From Haematobia irritans (Eukaryota; Arthropoda; Insecta; Diptera; Muscidae), in contig NC_134398.1 of assembly GCF_050003625.1 (NCBI RefSeq), positions 110,006,171 to 110,070,170 on the forward strand: 64,000 nt of DNA. Direction: 5' to 3'. This document shows positions 23,596 to 36,200 of the stretch, piece by piece. The translations under genes and the position numbers were made by a program. Each line of letters starts with the position of its first letter. The stretch's first letter is position 1. Under the pieces are notes generated by a model. It had not been told where the DNA came from, did not search any database, and saw only the letters and a program-made list of their open reading frames with translations.

Positions 23596-23726
23596 TACTA
23601 ACATTGTGTTCCACCCTAGTGCATTAGCCGACTTAAATTTTGAGTCTATAGATTTTGTAGAAGTCTATCAAATTCTGTCCAGATCGAGTGATATTTAAAT
23701 GTATGTATTTGGGACAAACCTTTATA

Positions 23727-24660
23727 AAGGGTGATTCTTTTGAGGTTAGGATTTTCATGCATTAGTATTTGACAGATCACGTGGGATTTCAGACATGGTG
23801 TCAAAGAGAAAGATGCTCAGTATGCTTTGACATTTCATCATGAATAGACTTACTAACGAGCAACGCTTGCAAATCATTGAATTTTATTACCAAAATCAGT
23901 GGCAGAAAATCCGCTTTTTTATCGACAAATTTTGTTCAGCGATGAGGCTCATTTCTGGTTGAATGGCTACGTAAATAAGCAAAATTGCCGCATTTGGAGT
24001 GAAGAGCAACCAGAAGCCGTTCAAGAACTGCCCATGCATCCCGAAAAATGCACTGTTTGGTGTGGTTTGTACGCTGGTGGAATCATTGGACCGTATTTTT
24101 TCAAAGATGCTGTTGGACGCAACGTTACGGTGAATGGCGATCGCTATCGTTCGATGCTAACAAACTTTTTGTTGCCAAAAATGGAAGAACTGAACTTGGT
24201 TGACATCTGGTTTCAACAAGATGGCGCTACATGCCACACAGCTCGCGATTCTATGGCCATTTTGAGGGAAAACTTCGGAGAACAATTCATCTCAAGAAAT
24301 GGACCGGTAAGTTGGCCACCAAGATCATGCGATTTGACGCCTTTAGACTATTTTTTGTGGGGCTACGTCAAGTCTAAAGTCTACAGAAATAAGCCAGCAA
24401 CTATTCCAGCTTTGGAAGACAACATTTCCGAAGAAATTCGGGCTATTCCGGCCGAAATGCTCGAAAAAGTTGCCCAAAATTGGACTTTCCGAATGGACCA
24501 CCTAAGACGCAGCCGCGGTCAACATTTAAATGAAATTATCTTCAAAAAGTAAATGTCATGGACCAATCTAACGTTTCAAATAAAGAACCGATGAGATTTT
24601 GCAAATTTTATGCGTTTTTTTTTTAAAAAAAAGTTATCAAGCTCTTAACAAATCACCCTT
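23727..24660 (+). mobile_element. Tc1/mariner-superfamily element, copy 1, internally deleted
   Basis: The element is bounded by TA at 23725-23726 and 24661-24662. The ends AAGGGTGATT...AATCACCCTT are inverted repeats. It sits inside CTTTATATATAG of a 248-bp module, and the uninterrupted version of that site is visible in the other modules. At 934 bp it is short for an autonomous member of the superfamily, because the middle of the N-terminal half of the transposase is missing. It is present in only one of the duplicated modules, so it arrived after the duplication. Confidence 0.92.
23840..24552 (+). pseudogene. Mariner-type transposase, N-terminal half deleted and frameshifted
   Basis: Translation from the ATG at 23840 gives about 20 residues of a plausible N terminus (M-N-R-L-T-N-E-Q-R-L). 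It then hits a deletion junction near 23898 and continues in the wrong frame to a stop. The catalytic half remains fully open from about 23899 to the stop at 24552 (about 217 residues). It carries the DDE/D-type triad: D in F-S-D-E-A-H-F (residue 15 of that half), D in Q-Q-D-G-A-T-C-H (108) and D in R-S-C-D-L-T-P (145), with 36 residues between the second and third. The paired helix-turn-helix DNA-binding domain is absent. The codon at 23899 is GTG, so no normal start exists for the catalytic part alone. It is unlikely to make active transposase. Confidence 0.88.
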
Positions 24661-24775
24661 TATATAGCCCCAACACATTTGACGGATGTGATATGGTATC
24701 GAAAATTTAGATCTACAAAGTGGTGCAGGGTATAATATAGTCGGCCCCGCCCGACTTTAGACGTTCCTTACTTGT

Positions 24776-24899
24776 TTTATAATATTAAATTGAGCCGACG
24801 GGCTTTTTGGGCAGCAAATAAATCAATGACTTCTACAGTCGGCACATTTATTCGGCGATGAACCGACATTAATGCCAATCCATTGAGTATACTCTCGCT
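24776..24899 (+). other. Host segment, second copy
   Basis: Near-identical to 20871-20994, offset 3905. It starts directly after the split terminal module and ends at the SINE target duplication (24900-24912). Confidence 0.8.
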
Positions 24900-24912
24900 A
24901 GTCGAATTTCTA

Positions 24913-25257
24913 GGTTAGGTTAGGTTAGGTTATGTGGCAGCCCGATGTATCAGGCTCACTTAGACTATTCAGTCCATTGTGATACCACAGTGGTGAACTT
25001 CTCTCTTATCACTGAGTGCTACCCGATTCCATGTTAAGCTCAATGACAAGGGACCTCCTTTTTATAGCCGAGTCCGAACGGCGTTCCACATTCCAGTGAA
25101 ACCACTTAGAGAAGCTTTGAAACCCTCAGAAATGTCACCAGCATTACTGAGGTGGGATAATCCACCGCTGAAAAACTTTTTGGTGTTCGGTCGTAGCAGG
25201 AATCGAACCCACGACCTTGTGTATGCAAGGCGGGCATGCTAACCATTGCACCACGGT
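24913..25257 (-). mobile_element. tRNA-derived SINE, copy 2 (segmental duplicate)
   Basis: Identical in length (345 bp) and nearly identical in sequence to the SINE at 21008-21352, with the same 13-bp target duplication at 24900-24912 and 25258-25270. Because flanks and insertion point are the same, this is a duplicated insertion and not an independent one. Its A box is at 25243-25253 and its B box at 25199-25209 on the - strand. Confidence 0.88.
25199..25253 (-). promoter_or_regulatory. RNA polymerase III A and B boxes of SINE copy 2
   Basis: Same intact A and B boxes as in copy 1, offset 3905 bases. Both copies would transcribe away from array C towards the 248-bp modules if active. Confidence 0.72.
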
Positions 25258-25270
25258 AGTCGAATTTCTA

Positions 25271-25296
25271 AGATACGTCTTTAATCTCATCATTGT
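25271..25296 (+). other. Host segment between SINE copy 2 and array C
   Basis: Same sequence as 21366-21391, ending CATTGT at 25296 directly before the array head. Confidence 0.75.
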
Positions 25297-25436
25297 TATA
25301 CCCTTCATCACTACTGTGGTACAGGGTATAATAAGTTTGTGCATTTGTATGTAACGCCAAGAAGGAAAAGTCTGAGACCCATCGTTTAGTATACCGATCG
25401 TCTTAGAATTAAATTCTGAGTCGATTTAGCGATGTC

Positions 25437-25467
<31 letters not shown>

Positions 25468-28400
25468 CTGTTGATGTATTTTTGTGTGCAAAGTACAGCT
25501 CGCACTTTTAGTCCGATTGTCCTAAAATTTGGTATGGGATCCTGTTTCGGCTCAAAGACGCTCCCTATTGATTTTGGAAAAAATCGGTTCCGATTTAGAT
25601 ATAGCTGCCATATATATTTTTCATCGATCTGGTCATAATTGGCGTGTATATCAACCGATCTTCCTCAAATTCCGTACATCCCAATATCTTATGAGTCTCG
25701 AAAAACTTGCAAAAAAATCATCCAAATCGGTTCAGATTTAGATATAGCTCCCATATATAGCTTTCGCCCGATTTACACTCCTTTGTCCACAGAGGCCAAT
25801 TTTTTGCTCCGATTTAGTTGAAATTTTGCATAGGGAGTAGAATTAGCATTGTAGCTATGCGTGTCAAATTTGGTGGAAATCGGTTCAGATTTAGATATAG
25901 CTCCCATATATAGCTTTCGCCCGATTTACACTCAAATGACCACAGAGGCCAATTTTTTGCTCCGATTTAGTTGAAATTTTGCACAGGGAGTAGAATTAGC
26001 ATTCTAGCTATGCGTGTCAAATTTGGTTGAAATCGGTTCAGATTTAGATATAGCTCCCATATATAGCTTTCGCCCGATTTACACTCCTTTGTCCACAGAG
26101 GCCAATTTTTTGCTCCGATTTAGTTGAAATTTCGCACAGGGAGTAGAATTAGCATTGTAGCTATGCGTGTCAAATTTGGTTGAAATCGGTTCAGATTTAG
26201 ATATAGCTCCCATATATAGCTTTCGCCCGATTTACACTCATATGACCACAGAGGCCAATTTTTTGCTCCGATTTAGTTGAAATTTTGCACAGGGAGTAGA
26301 ATTAGCATTGTAGCTATGCGTGCCAAATTTGGTTGAAATCGGTTCAGATTTAGATATAGCTCCCATATATATGTTTTTCTGATTTCGACAAAAATGGTCA
26401 AAATACCAACATTTTCCTTGTAAAATCGCCACTGCTTAGTGGAAAAGTTGTAAAAATGACTCTAATTTTCCTAAACTTCTAATACATATATATCGAGCGA
26501 TAAATCATAAATAAACTTTTGCGAAGTTTTCATAAAATTGCTCCAGATTTAAATGTTTCCCATATTTTTATACCCTTCACCACTACTGTGGTACAGGGTA
26601 TAATAAGTTTGTGCATTTGTATGTAACGCCAAGAAGGAAAAGTCTGAGACCCATCGTTTAGTATACCGATCGTCTTAGAATTAAATTCTGAGTCAATTTA
26701 GCGATGTCCGTCTGTCTGTCTGTCTGTCTGTTGATGTATTTTTGTGTGCAAAGTACAGCTCGCAGTTTTAGTCCGATTGTCCTAAAATTTGGCATGGGGT
26801 CCTGTTTCGGCTCAAAGACGATCCCTATTGATTTTGGAAAAAATCTGTTCAGATTTAGATATAGCTGCCATATATATTTTTCACCGATCTGGTCATAATT
26901 GGCGTGGATATCAACCGATCTTCCTCAAATTCCGTACATCCCAATATTTTATGAGTCTCGAAAAACTTGCAAAATATCACCCAAATCGGTTCAGATTTAG
27001 ATATAGCTCCCATATATAGCTTTCGCCCGATTTACACTCCTTTGTCCACAGAGGCAAATTTTTTGCTCCGATTTAGTTGAAATTGTGCACAAGGAGTAGA
27101 ATTAGCATTATAGCTATGCGTGTCAAATTTGGTGAAAATCGGTTCAGATTTAGATATAGCTCCCATATATAGCTTTCGCCCGATTTACACTCATATGACC
27201 ACAGAGGCTAATTTTTTGCTCCGATTTAGTTGAAATTTTGCACAGGGAGTAGAATTAGCATTGTTGCTATGCGTGCCAAATTTGGTTGAAATCGGTTCAG
27301 ATTTAGATATAGCACCCATATATATGTTTTTCTGATTTCGACAAAAATGGTCAAAATACCAACATTTTCCTTGTAAAATCGCCACTGCTTAGTGGAAAAG
27401 TTGTAAAAATGACTCTAATTTTCCTAAACTTCTATACATATATATCGAGCGATAAATCATAAATAAACGTTTGCGAAGTTTTCTTAAAATTGCTCCAGAT
27501 TTAAATGTTTCCCATATTTTTATACCCTTCACCACTACTGTGGTACAGGGTATAATAAGTTTGTGCATTTGTATGTAACGCCAAGAAGGAAAAGTCTGAG
27601 ACCCATCGTTTAGTATACCGATCGTCCTAGAATTAAATTCTGAGTCGATTTAGCGATGTCCGTCTGTCTGTCTGTCTGTCTGTCCGTCTGTCTGTCTGTT
27701 GATGTATTTTTGTGTGCAAAGTACAGCTCGCAGTTTTAGTCCGATTGTCCTAAAATTTGGTATGGGGTCCTGTTTCGGCTCAAAGACGATCCCTATTGAT
27801 TTTGGAAAAAATCGGTTCAGATTTAGATATAGCTGCCATATATATTTTTCACCGATCTGGTCATAATTGGCGTGTATATCAACCGATCTTCCTCAAATTC
27901 CGTACATCGCAATATTTTATGAGTCTTGAAAAACTTGCAAAATATCATCCAAATCGGTTCAGATTTAGATATAGCTCCCATATATAGCTTTCGCCCGATT
28001 TACACTCCTTTAACCACAGAGGCCAATTTTTTGCTCCGATTTAGTTGAAATTTTGCACAGGGAGTAGAATGAGCATTGTAGCTATGCGTGCCAAATTTGG
28101 TTGAAATCGGTTCAGATTTAGATATAGCTCCCATATATAGCTTTCGCCCGATTTACACTCATATGACCACAGAGGCTAATTTTTTGCTCCGATTTAGTTG
28201 AAATTTTGCACAGGGAGTAGAATTAGCATTGTTGCTATGCGTGCCAAATTTGGTTGAAATCGGTTCAGATTTAGATATAGCTCCCATATATATGATTTTC
28301 TGATTTCGACAAAAATGGTCAAAATAGCAACATTTTCCTTGTAAAATCGCCACTGCTTAGTCGAATAGTTGAAAAAATGACTCTAATTTTCTTAAACTTC

Positions 28401-28637
28401 TAATACATATATATCGAGCGATAAATCATAAATAAACTTTTGCGAAGTTTCCTTAAGATTGCTTCAGATTTAAATGTTTCCCATATTTTTATACACTTCA
28501 CCACTACTGTGGTACAGGGTATAATAAGTTTGTGCATTTGTATGTAACGCCAAGAAGGAAAAGTCTGAGACCCATGGTTTAGTATACCGATCGTCTTAGA
28601 ATTAAATTCTGAGTCGATTTAGCGATGTCCGTCTGCC

Positions 28638-28680
<43 letters not shown>

Positions 28681-30999
28681 CTGTCTGTTGATGTATTTTT
28701 GTGTGCAAAGTACAGCTCGCAGTTTTAGTCCGATTGTCTTAAAATTTGGTATAGGGTCCTGTTTCGGCTCAAAGACGATCCCTATTGATTTTGGAAAAAA
28801 TCGGTTCAGATTTAGATATAGCTGTCATATATATTTTTCACCGATCTGGTCATAATTGCCGTGTATATCAACCGATCTTTCTCAAATTCCGTACATCCGA
28901 ATATTTTATGAGTCTCGAAAAACTTGCAAAATATCAGCCAAATCGGTTCAGATTTAGATATAGCTCCCATATATAGCTTTCGCCCGATTTACACTCATTT
29001 GCCCACAGAGCCCAATTTTTTGCTCCGATTTAGTTGAAATTTTGCACAGGGAGTAGAATTGGCATTATAGCTTTGCGTGTCAAATTTGGTTGACATCGGT
29101 TCAGATTTAGATATAGCTCCCATATATAGCTTTCAACCGATTTACACTCAAATAACACCAGAGGCCAAATTTTTGCTCCGATTTAGTTGAAATTTTGCAC
29201 AGGGAGTAGAATGAGCATTGTAGCTATGAGTGCCAAATTTGGTTGAAATCGGTTAAGATTTAGATATAGCTGCCATATATATTTTTCACCGATCTGGTCA
29301 TAATTGGCGTGTATATCAACCGATCTTCCTCAAATTCCGTACATCCCAATATTTTATGAGTCTCGAAAAACTTGCAAAATATCATCCAAATCGGTTCAGA
29401 TTTAGATATAGCTCCCATATATAGCTTTCGCCCGATTTACACTCCTTTGTCCACGGAGGCCAATTTTTTGCTCCGATTTAGTTGAAATTTTGCACAGGGA
29501 GTAGAATGAGCATTGTAGCTATGCGTGCCAAATTTGGTTGAAATCGGTTCAGATTTAGATATAGCTCCCATATATAGCTTTCGCCCGATTTACACTCATA
29601 TGACCACAGAGGCTAATTTTTTGCTCCGATTTAGTTGAAATTTTGCACAGGGAGTAGAATTAGCATTGTTGCTATGCGTGCCAAATTTGGTTGAAATCGG
29701 TTCAGATTTAGATATAGCTCCCATATATAGCTTTCGCCCGATTTACACTCATATGACCACAGAGGCCAATTTTTTGCTCCGATTTAGTTGGAATTTTGCA
29801 CAGGGAGTAGAATTAGCATTGTTGCTATGCGTGCCAAATTTGGTTGAAATCGGTTCAGATTTAGATGTAGCTCCCATATATAGCTTTCGCCCGATTTACA
29901 CTCAAATGACCACAGAGGCCAATTTTTTGCTCCGATTTAGTTGAAATTTTGCACAGGGAGTATAATTAGCATTGTAGCTATGCGTGCCAAATTTGGTTGA
30001 AATCGGTTCAGATTTAGATATAGCTCCCATATATAGCTTTCGCCCGATTTACACTCATTTGCCCACAGAGCCCAATTTTTTGCTCCGATTTAGTTGAAAT
30101 TTTGCACAGGGAGTAGAATTAGCATTATAGCTTTGCGTGTCAAATTTGGTTGAAATCGGTTCAGATTTAGATATAGCTCCCATATATAGCTTTCAACCGA
30201 TTTACACTCAAATAACCACAGAGGCCAAATTTTTGCTCCGATTTAGTTGAAATTTTGCACAGGGAGTAGAATGAGCATTGTAGCTTTGCGTGTCAAATTT
30301 GGTTGAAATCGGTTCAGATTTAGATATAGCTCCCATATATATGTTTTTCTGATTTCGACAAAAATGGTCAAAATACCAACATTTTCCTTGTAAAATCGCT
30401 ACTGCTTAGTGGAAAAGTTGTAAAAATAACTCTAATTTTCCTAAACTTTTAATACATATATATCGAGCTATAAATCATAAATAAACTTTTGCGAAGTTTT
30501 CTTAAAATTGCTCCAGATTTAAATGTTTCCCATATTTTTATACCCTTCACCACTACTGTGGTACAGGGTATAATAAGTTTGTGCATTTGTATGTAACGCC
30601 AAGAAGGAAAAGTCTGAGACCCTTCGTTTAGTATACCGATCGTCTTAGAATTAAATTCTGAGTCGATTTAGCGATGTCCGTCTGTCCGTCTGTCTGTCTG
30701 TCTGTTGATGTATTTTTGTGTGGAAAGTACAGCTCGCACTTTTAGTCCGATTGTCCTAAAATTTGGTATGGGGTCCTGTTTCGGCTCAAAGACGATCCCT
30801 ATTGATTTTGGAAAAAATCGGTTCAGATTTAGATATAGCTGCCATATATATTTTTCACCGATCTGGTCATAATTGGCGTGTATATCAACCGATCTTCCTC
30901 AAATTCCGTACATCCAAATATTTTATGAGTCTCGAAAAACTTGCAAAATATCATCCAAATCGGTTAAGATTTAGATATAGCTCCCATATATAGCTTTCG

Positions 31000-32062
31000 C
31001 CCGATTTACACTCCTTTGTCCACAGAGGCCAATTTTTTGCTCCGATTTAGTTGAAATTTTGCACAGGGAGTAGAATTAGCATTGTAGCTATGCGTGTTAA
31101 ATTTGGTTGAAATCGGTTCAGATTTAGATATAGCTCCCATATATAGCTTTCGCCCGATTTACACTCATATGACCACAGAGGCCAATTTTTTGCTCCGATT
31201 TAGTTGAAATTTTACACAGGGGGTAGAATTAGCATTGTAGCTGTGCGTGTCAAATTTGGTTGAAATCGGTTCAGATTTAGATATAGCTCCCATATATAGC
31301 TTTCGCCCGATTTACACTCATTTGCCCACAGAGGCCAATTTTTCGCTCCGATTTAGTTGAAATTTTGCACAGGGAGTAGAATTAGCATTGTAGCTATGCG
31401 TGTTAAATTTGGTTGAAATCGGTTCAGATTTAGATATAGCTCCCATATATAGCTTTCGCCCGATTTACACTCATATGACCACAGAGGCCAATTTTTTGCT
31501 CCGATTTAGTTGAAATTTTACACAGGGGGTAGAATTAGCATTGTAGCTGTGCGTGTCAAATTTGGTTGAAATCGGTTCAGATTTAGATATAGCTCCCATA
31601 TATAGCTTTCGCCCGATTTACACTCAAATGACCACAGAGGCCAATTTTTTGCTCCGATTTAGTTGAAATTTTGCACAGGGAGTATAATTAGCATTGTAGC
31701 TATGCGTGCCAAATTTGGTTGAAATCGGTTCAGATTTAGATATAGCTCCCATATATAGCTTTCGCCCGATTTACACTCATATGACCACAGAGGCCAATTT
31801 TTTGCTCCGATTTAGTTGAAATTTCGCACAGGGAGTATAATTAGCATTGTAGCTATGCGTGCCAAATTTGGTTGAAATCGGTTCAGATTTAGATATAGCT
31901 CCCATATATAGCTTTCGCCCGATTTACACTCATATGACCACAGAGGCCAATTTTTTGCTCCGATTTAGTTGAAATTTTGCACAGGGAGTAGAATAAGCAT
32001 TGTAGCTATGCGTGCCAAATTTGGTTGAAATCGGTTCAGATTTAGATATAGCTCCCATATAT
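31000..32062 (+). repeat. Seven consecutive 153-bp subrepeats within one unit
   Basis: CCCGATTTACACTC begins at 31000, 31153, 31306, 31459, 31612, 31765 and 31918, an exact 153-bp spacing with no indels. Substitutions show that copies 1-2 and 3-4 form a duplicated 306-bp pair (shared TTTTACACAGGGGG and GTTAAATTT variants). The same run is present from about 35693 in the duplicate unit. Most other units carry one to four copies. This is the clearest view of the basic monomer. Confidence 0.92.
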
Positions 32063-33215
32063 ATGTTTTTCTGATTTCGACAAAAATGGTCAAAATACCA
32101 ACATTTTCCTTGTAAAATCGGCACTGCTTAGTGGAAAAGTTGTAAAAATGACTCTAATTTTCCTAAACTTCTAATACATATATATCGAGCGATAAATCAT
32201 AAATAAACTTTTGCGAAGTTTTCTTAAAATTGCTCCAGATTTAAATGTTTCCCATATTTTTATACCCTTCACCACTACTGTGGTACAGGGTATAATAAGT
32301 TTGTGCATTTGTATGTAACGCCAAGAAGGAAAAGTCTGAGACCCATCGTTTAGTATACCGATCGTCTTAGAATTAAATTCTGAGTCGATTTAGCGATGTC
32401 CGTCTGTCTGTCTGTCTGTCTGTCCGTCTGTCTGTCTGTTGATGTATTTTTGTGTGCAAAGTACAGCTCGCAGTTTTAGTCCGATTGTCTTAAAATTTGG
32501 TATAGGGTCCTGTTTCGGCTCAAAGACGATCCCTATTGATTTTGGAAAAAATCTGTTCAGATTTAGATATAGCTGCCATATATATTTTTCACCGATCTGG
32601 TCATAATTGGCGTGTATATCAACCGATCTTTCTCAAATTCCGTACATCCGAATATTTTATGAGTCTCGAAAAACTTGCAAAATATCAGCCAAATCGGTTC
32701 AGATTTAGATATAGCTCCCATATATAGCTTTCGCCCGATTTACACTCATTTGCCCACAGAGCCCAATTTTTGCTCCGATTTAGTTGAAATTTTGCACAGG
32801 GAGTAGAATTAGCATTATAGCTATGCGTGTCAAATTTGGTTGAAATCGGTTCAGATTTAGATATAGCTCCCATATATATGTTTTTCTGATTTCGACAAAA
32901 ATGGTCAAAATACCAACATTTTCCTTGTAAAATCGGCACTGCTTAGTGGAAAAGTTGTAAAAATGACTCTAATTTTCCTAAACTTCTAATACATATATAT
33001 CGAGCGATAAATCATAAATAAACTTTTGCGAAGTTTTCTTAAAATTGCTCCAGATTTAAATGTTTCCCATATTTTTATACCCTTCACCACTACTGTGGTA
33101 CAGGGTATAATAAGTTTGTGCATTTGTATGTAACGCCAAGAAGGAAAAGTCTGAGACCCATCGTTTAGTATACCGATCGTCTTAGAATTAAATTCTGAGT
33201 CGATTTAGCGATGTC

Positions 33216-33250
<35 letters not shown>

Positions 33251-36200
33251 CTGTCTGTTGATGTATTTTTGTGTGCAAAGTACAGCTCGCAGTTTTAGTC
33301 CGATTATCCTAAAATTTGGTATGGGGTCCTGTTTCGGCTCACAGACGATCCCTATTGATTTTGGAAAAAATCTGTCAGATTTAGATATAGCTGCCATATA
33401 TATTTTTCACCGATCTGGTCATAATTGGCGTGTATATCAACCGATCTTCCTCAAATTCCGTACATCCGAATATTTTATGAGTCCCGAAAAACTTGCAAAA
33501 TATCATCCAAATCGGTTCAGATTTAGATATAGCTCCCATATATAGCTTTCGCCCGATTTACACTCCTTTGTCCACAGAGGCCAATTTTTTGCTCCGATTT
33601 AGTTGAAATTTTGCACAGGGAGTAGAATTAACATTATAGCTATGCGTGCCAAATTTGGTTGAAATCGGTTCAGATTTAGATATAGCTCCCATATATAGCT
33701 TTCGACCGATTTACACTCATATGACCACAGATGCTAATTTTTTGCTCCGATTTAGTTGAAATTTTGCACAGGGAGTAGAATTAGCATTGTTGCTATGCGT
33801 GCCAAATTTGGTTGAAATCGGTTCAGATTTAGATATAGCTCCCATATATATGTTTTTCTGATTGAAATCGGTTCAGATTTAGATATAGCTCCCATATATA
33901 TGTTTTTCTGATTTCGACAAAAATGGTCAAAATACCAACATTTTCCTTGTAAAATCGGCACTGCTTAGTGGAAAAGTTGTAAAAATGACTCTAATTTTCC
34001 TAAACTTCTAATACATATATATCGAGCGATAAATCATAAATAAACTGTTGCGAAGTTTTCTTAAAATTGCTCCAGATTTAAATGTTTCCCATATTTTTAT
34101 ACCCTTCACCACTACTGTGGTACAGGGTATAATAAGTTTGTGCATTTGTATGTAACGCCAAGAAGGAAAAGTCTGAGACCCATGGTTTAGTATACCGATC
34201 GTCTTAGAATTAAATTCTGAGTCGATTTAGCGATGTCCGTCTGTCTGTCTGTCTGCCTGTCTGTCTGTCTGTCTGTCCGTCTGTCTGTTGATGTATTTTT
34301 GTGTGCAAAGTACAGCTCGCAGTTTTAGTCCGATTGTCTTAAAATTTGGAATAGGGTCCTGTTTCGGCTCAAAGACGATCCCTATTGATTTTGGAAAAAA
34401 TCTGTTCAGATTTAGATATAGCTGCCATATATATTTTTCACCGATCTGGTCATAATTGCCGTGTATATCAACCGATCTTTCTCAAATTCCGTACATCCGA
34501 ATATTTTATGAGTCTCGAAAAACTTGCAAAATATCAGCCAAATCGGTTCAGATTTAGATATAGCTCCCATATATAGCTTTCGCCCGATTTACACTCATTT
34601 GCCCACAGAGCCCAATTTTTTGCTCCGATTTAGTTGAAATTTTGCACAGGGAGTAGAATTAGCATTATAGCTTTGCGTGTCAAATTTGGTTGAAATCGGT
34701 TCAGATTTAGATATAGCTCCCATATATAGCTTTCATCCGATTTACACTCAAATAACCACAGAGGCCAAATTTTTGCTCCGATTTAGTTGAAATTTTGCAC
34801 AGGGAGTAGAATGAGCATTGTAGCTATGAGTGCCAAATTTGGTTGAAATCGGTTCAGATTTAGATATAGCTCCCATATATAGCTTTCGCCCGATTTACAC
34901 TCATATGACCACAGAGGCCAATTTTTTGCTCCGATTTAGTTGAAATTTTGCACAGGGGGTAGAATTAGCATTGTAGATAAGCGTGCCAAATTTGGTTGAA
35001 ATCGGTTCAGATTTAGATATAGCTCCCATATATATGTTTTTCTGATTTCGACAAAAATGGTCAAAATACCAACATTTTCCTTGTAAAATCGCTACTGCTT
35101 AGTGGAAAAGTTGTAAAAATAACTCTAATTTTCCTAAACTTTTAATACATATATATCGAGCTATAAATCATAAATAAACTTTTGCGAAGTTTTCTTAAAA
35201 TTGCTCCAGATTTAAATGTTTCCCATATTTTTATACCCTTCACCACTACTGTGGTACAGGGTATAATAAGTTTGTGCATTTGTATGTAACGCCAAGAAGG
35301 AAAAGTCTGAGACCCTTCGTTTAGTATACCGATCGTCTTAGAATTAAATTCTGAGTCGATTTAGCGATGTCCGTCTGTCCGTCTGTCTGTCTGTCTGTTG
35401 ATGTATTTTTGTGTGGAAAGTACAGCTCGCACTTTTAGTCCGATTGTCCTAAAATTTGGTATGGGGTCCTGTTTCGGCTCAAAGACGATCCCTATTGATT
35501 TTGGAAAAAATCGGTTCAGATTTAGATATAGCTGCCATATATATTTTTCACCGATCTGGTCATAATTGGCGTGTATATCAACCGATCTTCCTCAAATTCC
35601 GTACATCCAAATATTTTATGAGTCTCGAAAAACTTGCAAAATATCATCCAAATCGGTTAAGATTTAGATATAGCTCCCATATATAGCTTTCGCCCGATTT
35701 ACACTCCTTTGTCCACAGAGGCCAATTTTTTGCTCCGATTTAGTTGAAATTTTGCACAGGGAGTAGAATTAGCATTGTAGCTATGCGTGTTAAATTTGGT
35801 TGAAATCGGTTCAGATTTAGATATAGCTCCCATATATAGCTTTCGCCCGATTTACACTCATATGACCACAGAGGCCAATTTTTTGCTCCGATTTAGTTGA
35901 AATTTTACACAGGGGGTAGAATTAGCATTGTAGCTGTGCGTGTCAAATTTGGTTGAAATCGGTTCAGATTTAGATATAGCTCCCATATATAGCTTTCGGC
36001 CGATTTACACTCATTTGCCCACAGAGGCCAATTTTTCGCTCCGATTTAGTTGAAATTTTGCACAGGGAGTAGAATTAGCATTGTAGCTATGCGTGTTAAA
36101 TTTGGTTGAAATCGGTTCAGATTTAGATATAGCTCCCATATATAGCTTTCGCCCGATTTACACTCATATGACCACAGAGGCCAATTTTTTGCTCCGATTT

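Larger units (their letters stand above)
23596..24775 (+). repeat. 248-bp terminal module split by a mariner insertion
   Basis: The module starts TACTAACATTGTG at 23596 and ends CTTGT at 24775. After removal of the 934-bp mariner element and one TA, it has the same 244-248 bp as the modules at 20131, 20379 and 20627. Confidence 0.88.

Noticed and set aside
21239..25344. Two 66-codon minus-strand frames MHKLIIPCTTVV...
   Set aside because: They span the SINE and the array head. Similar translations arise wherever this SINE occurs, so it is a transposon shadow.
31000..32062. CRISPR-like array because of regular repeats
   Set aside because: The repeats are contiguous 153-bp copies without unique spacers in a eukaryotic sequence.
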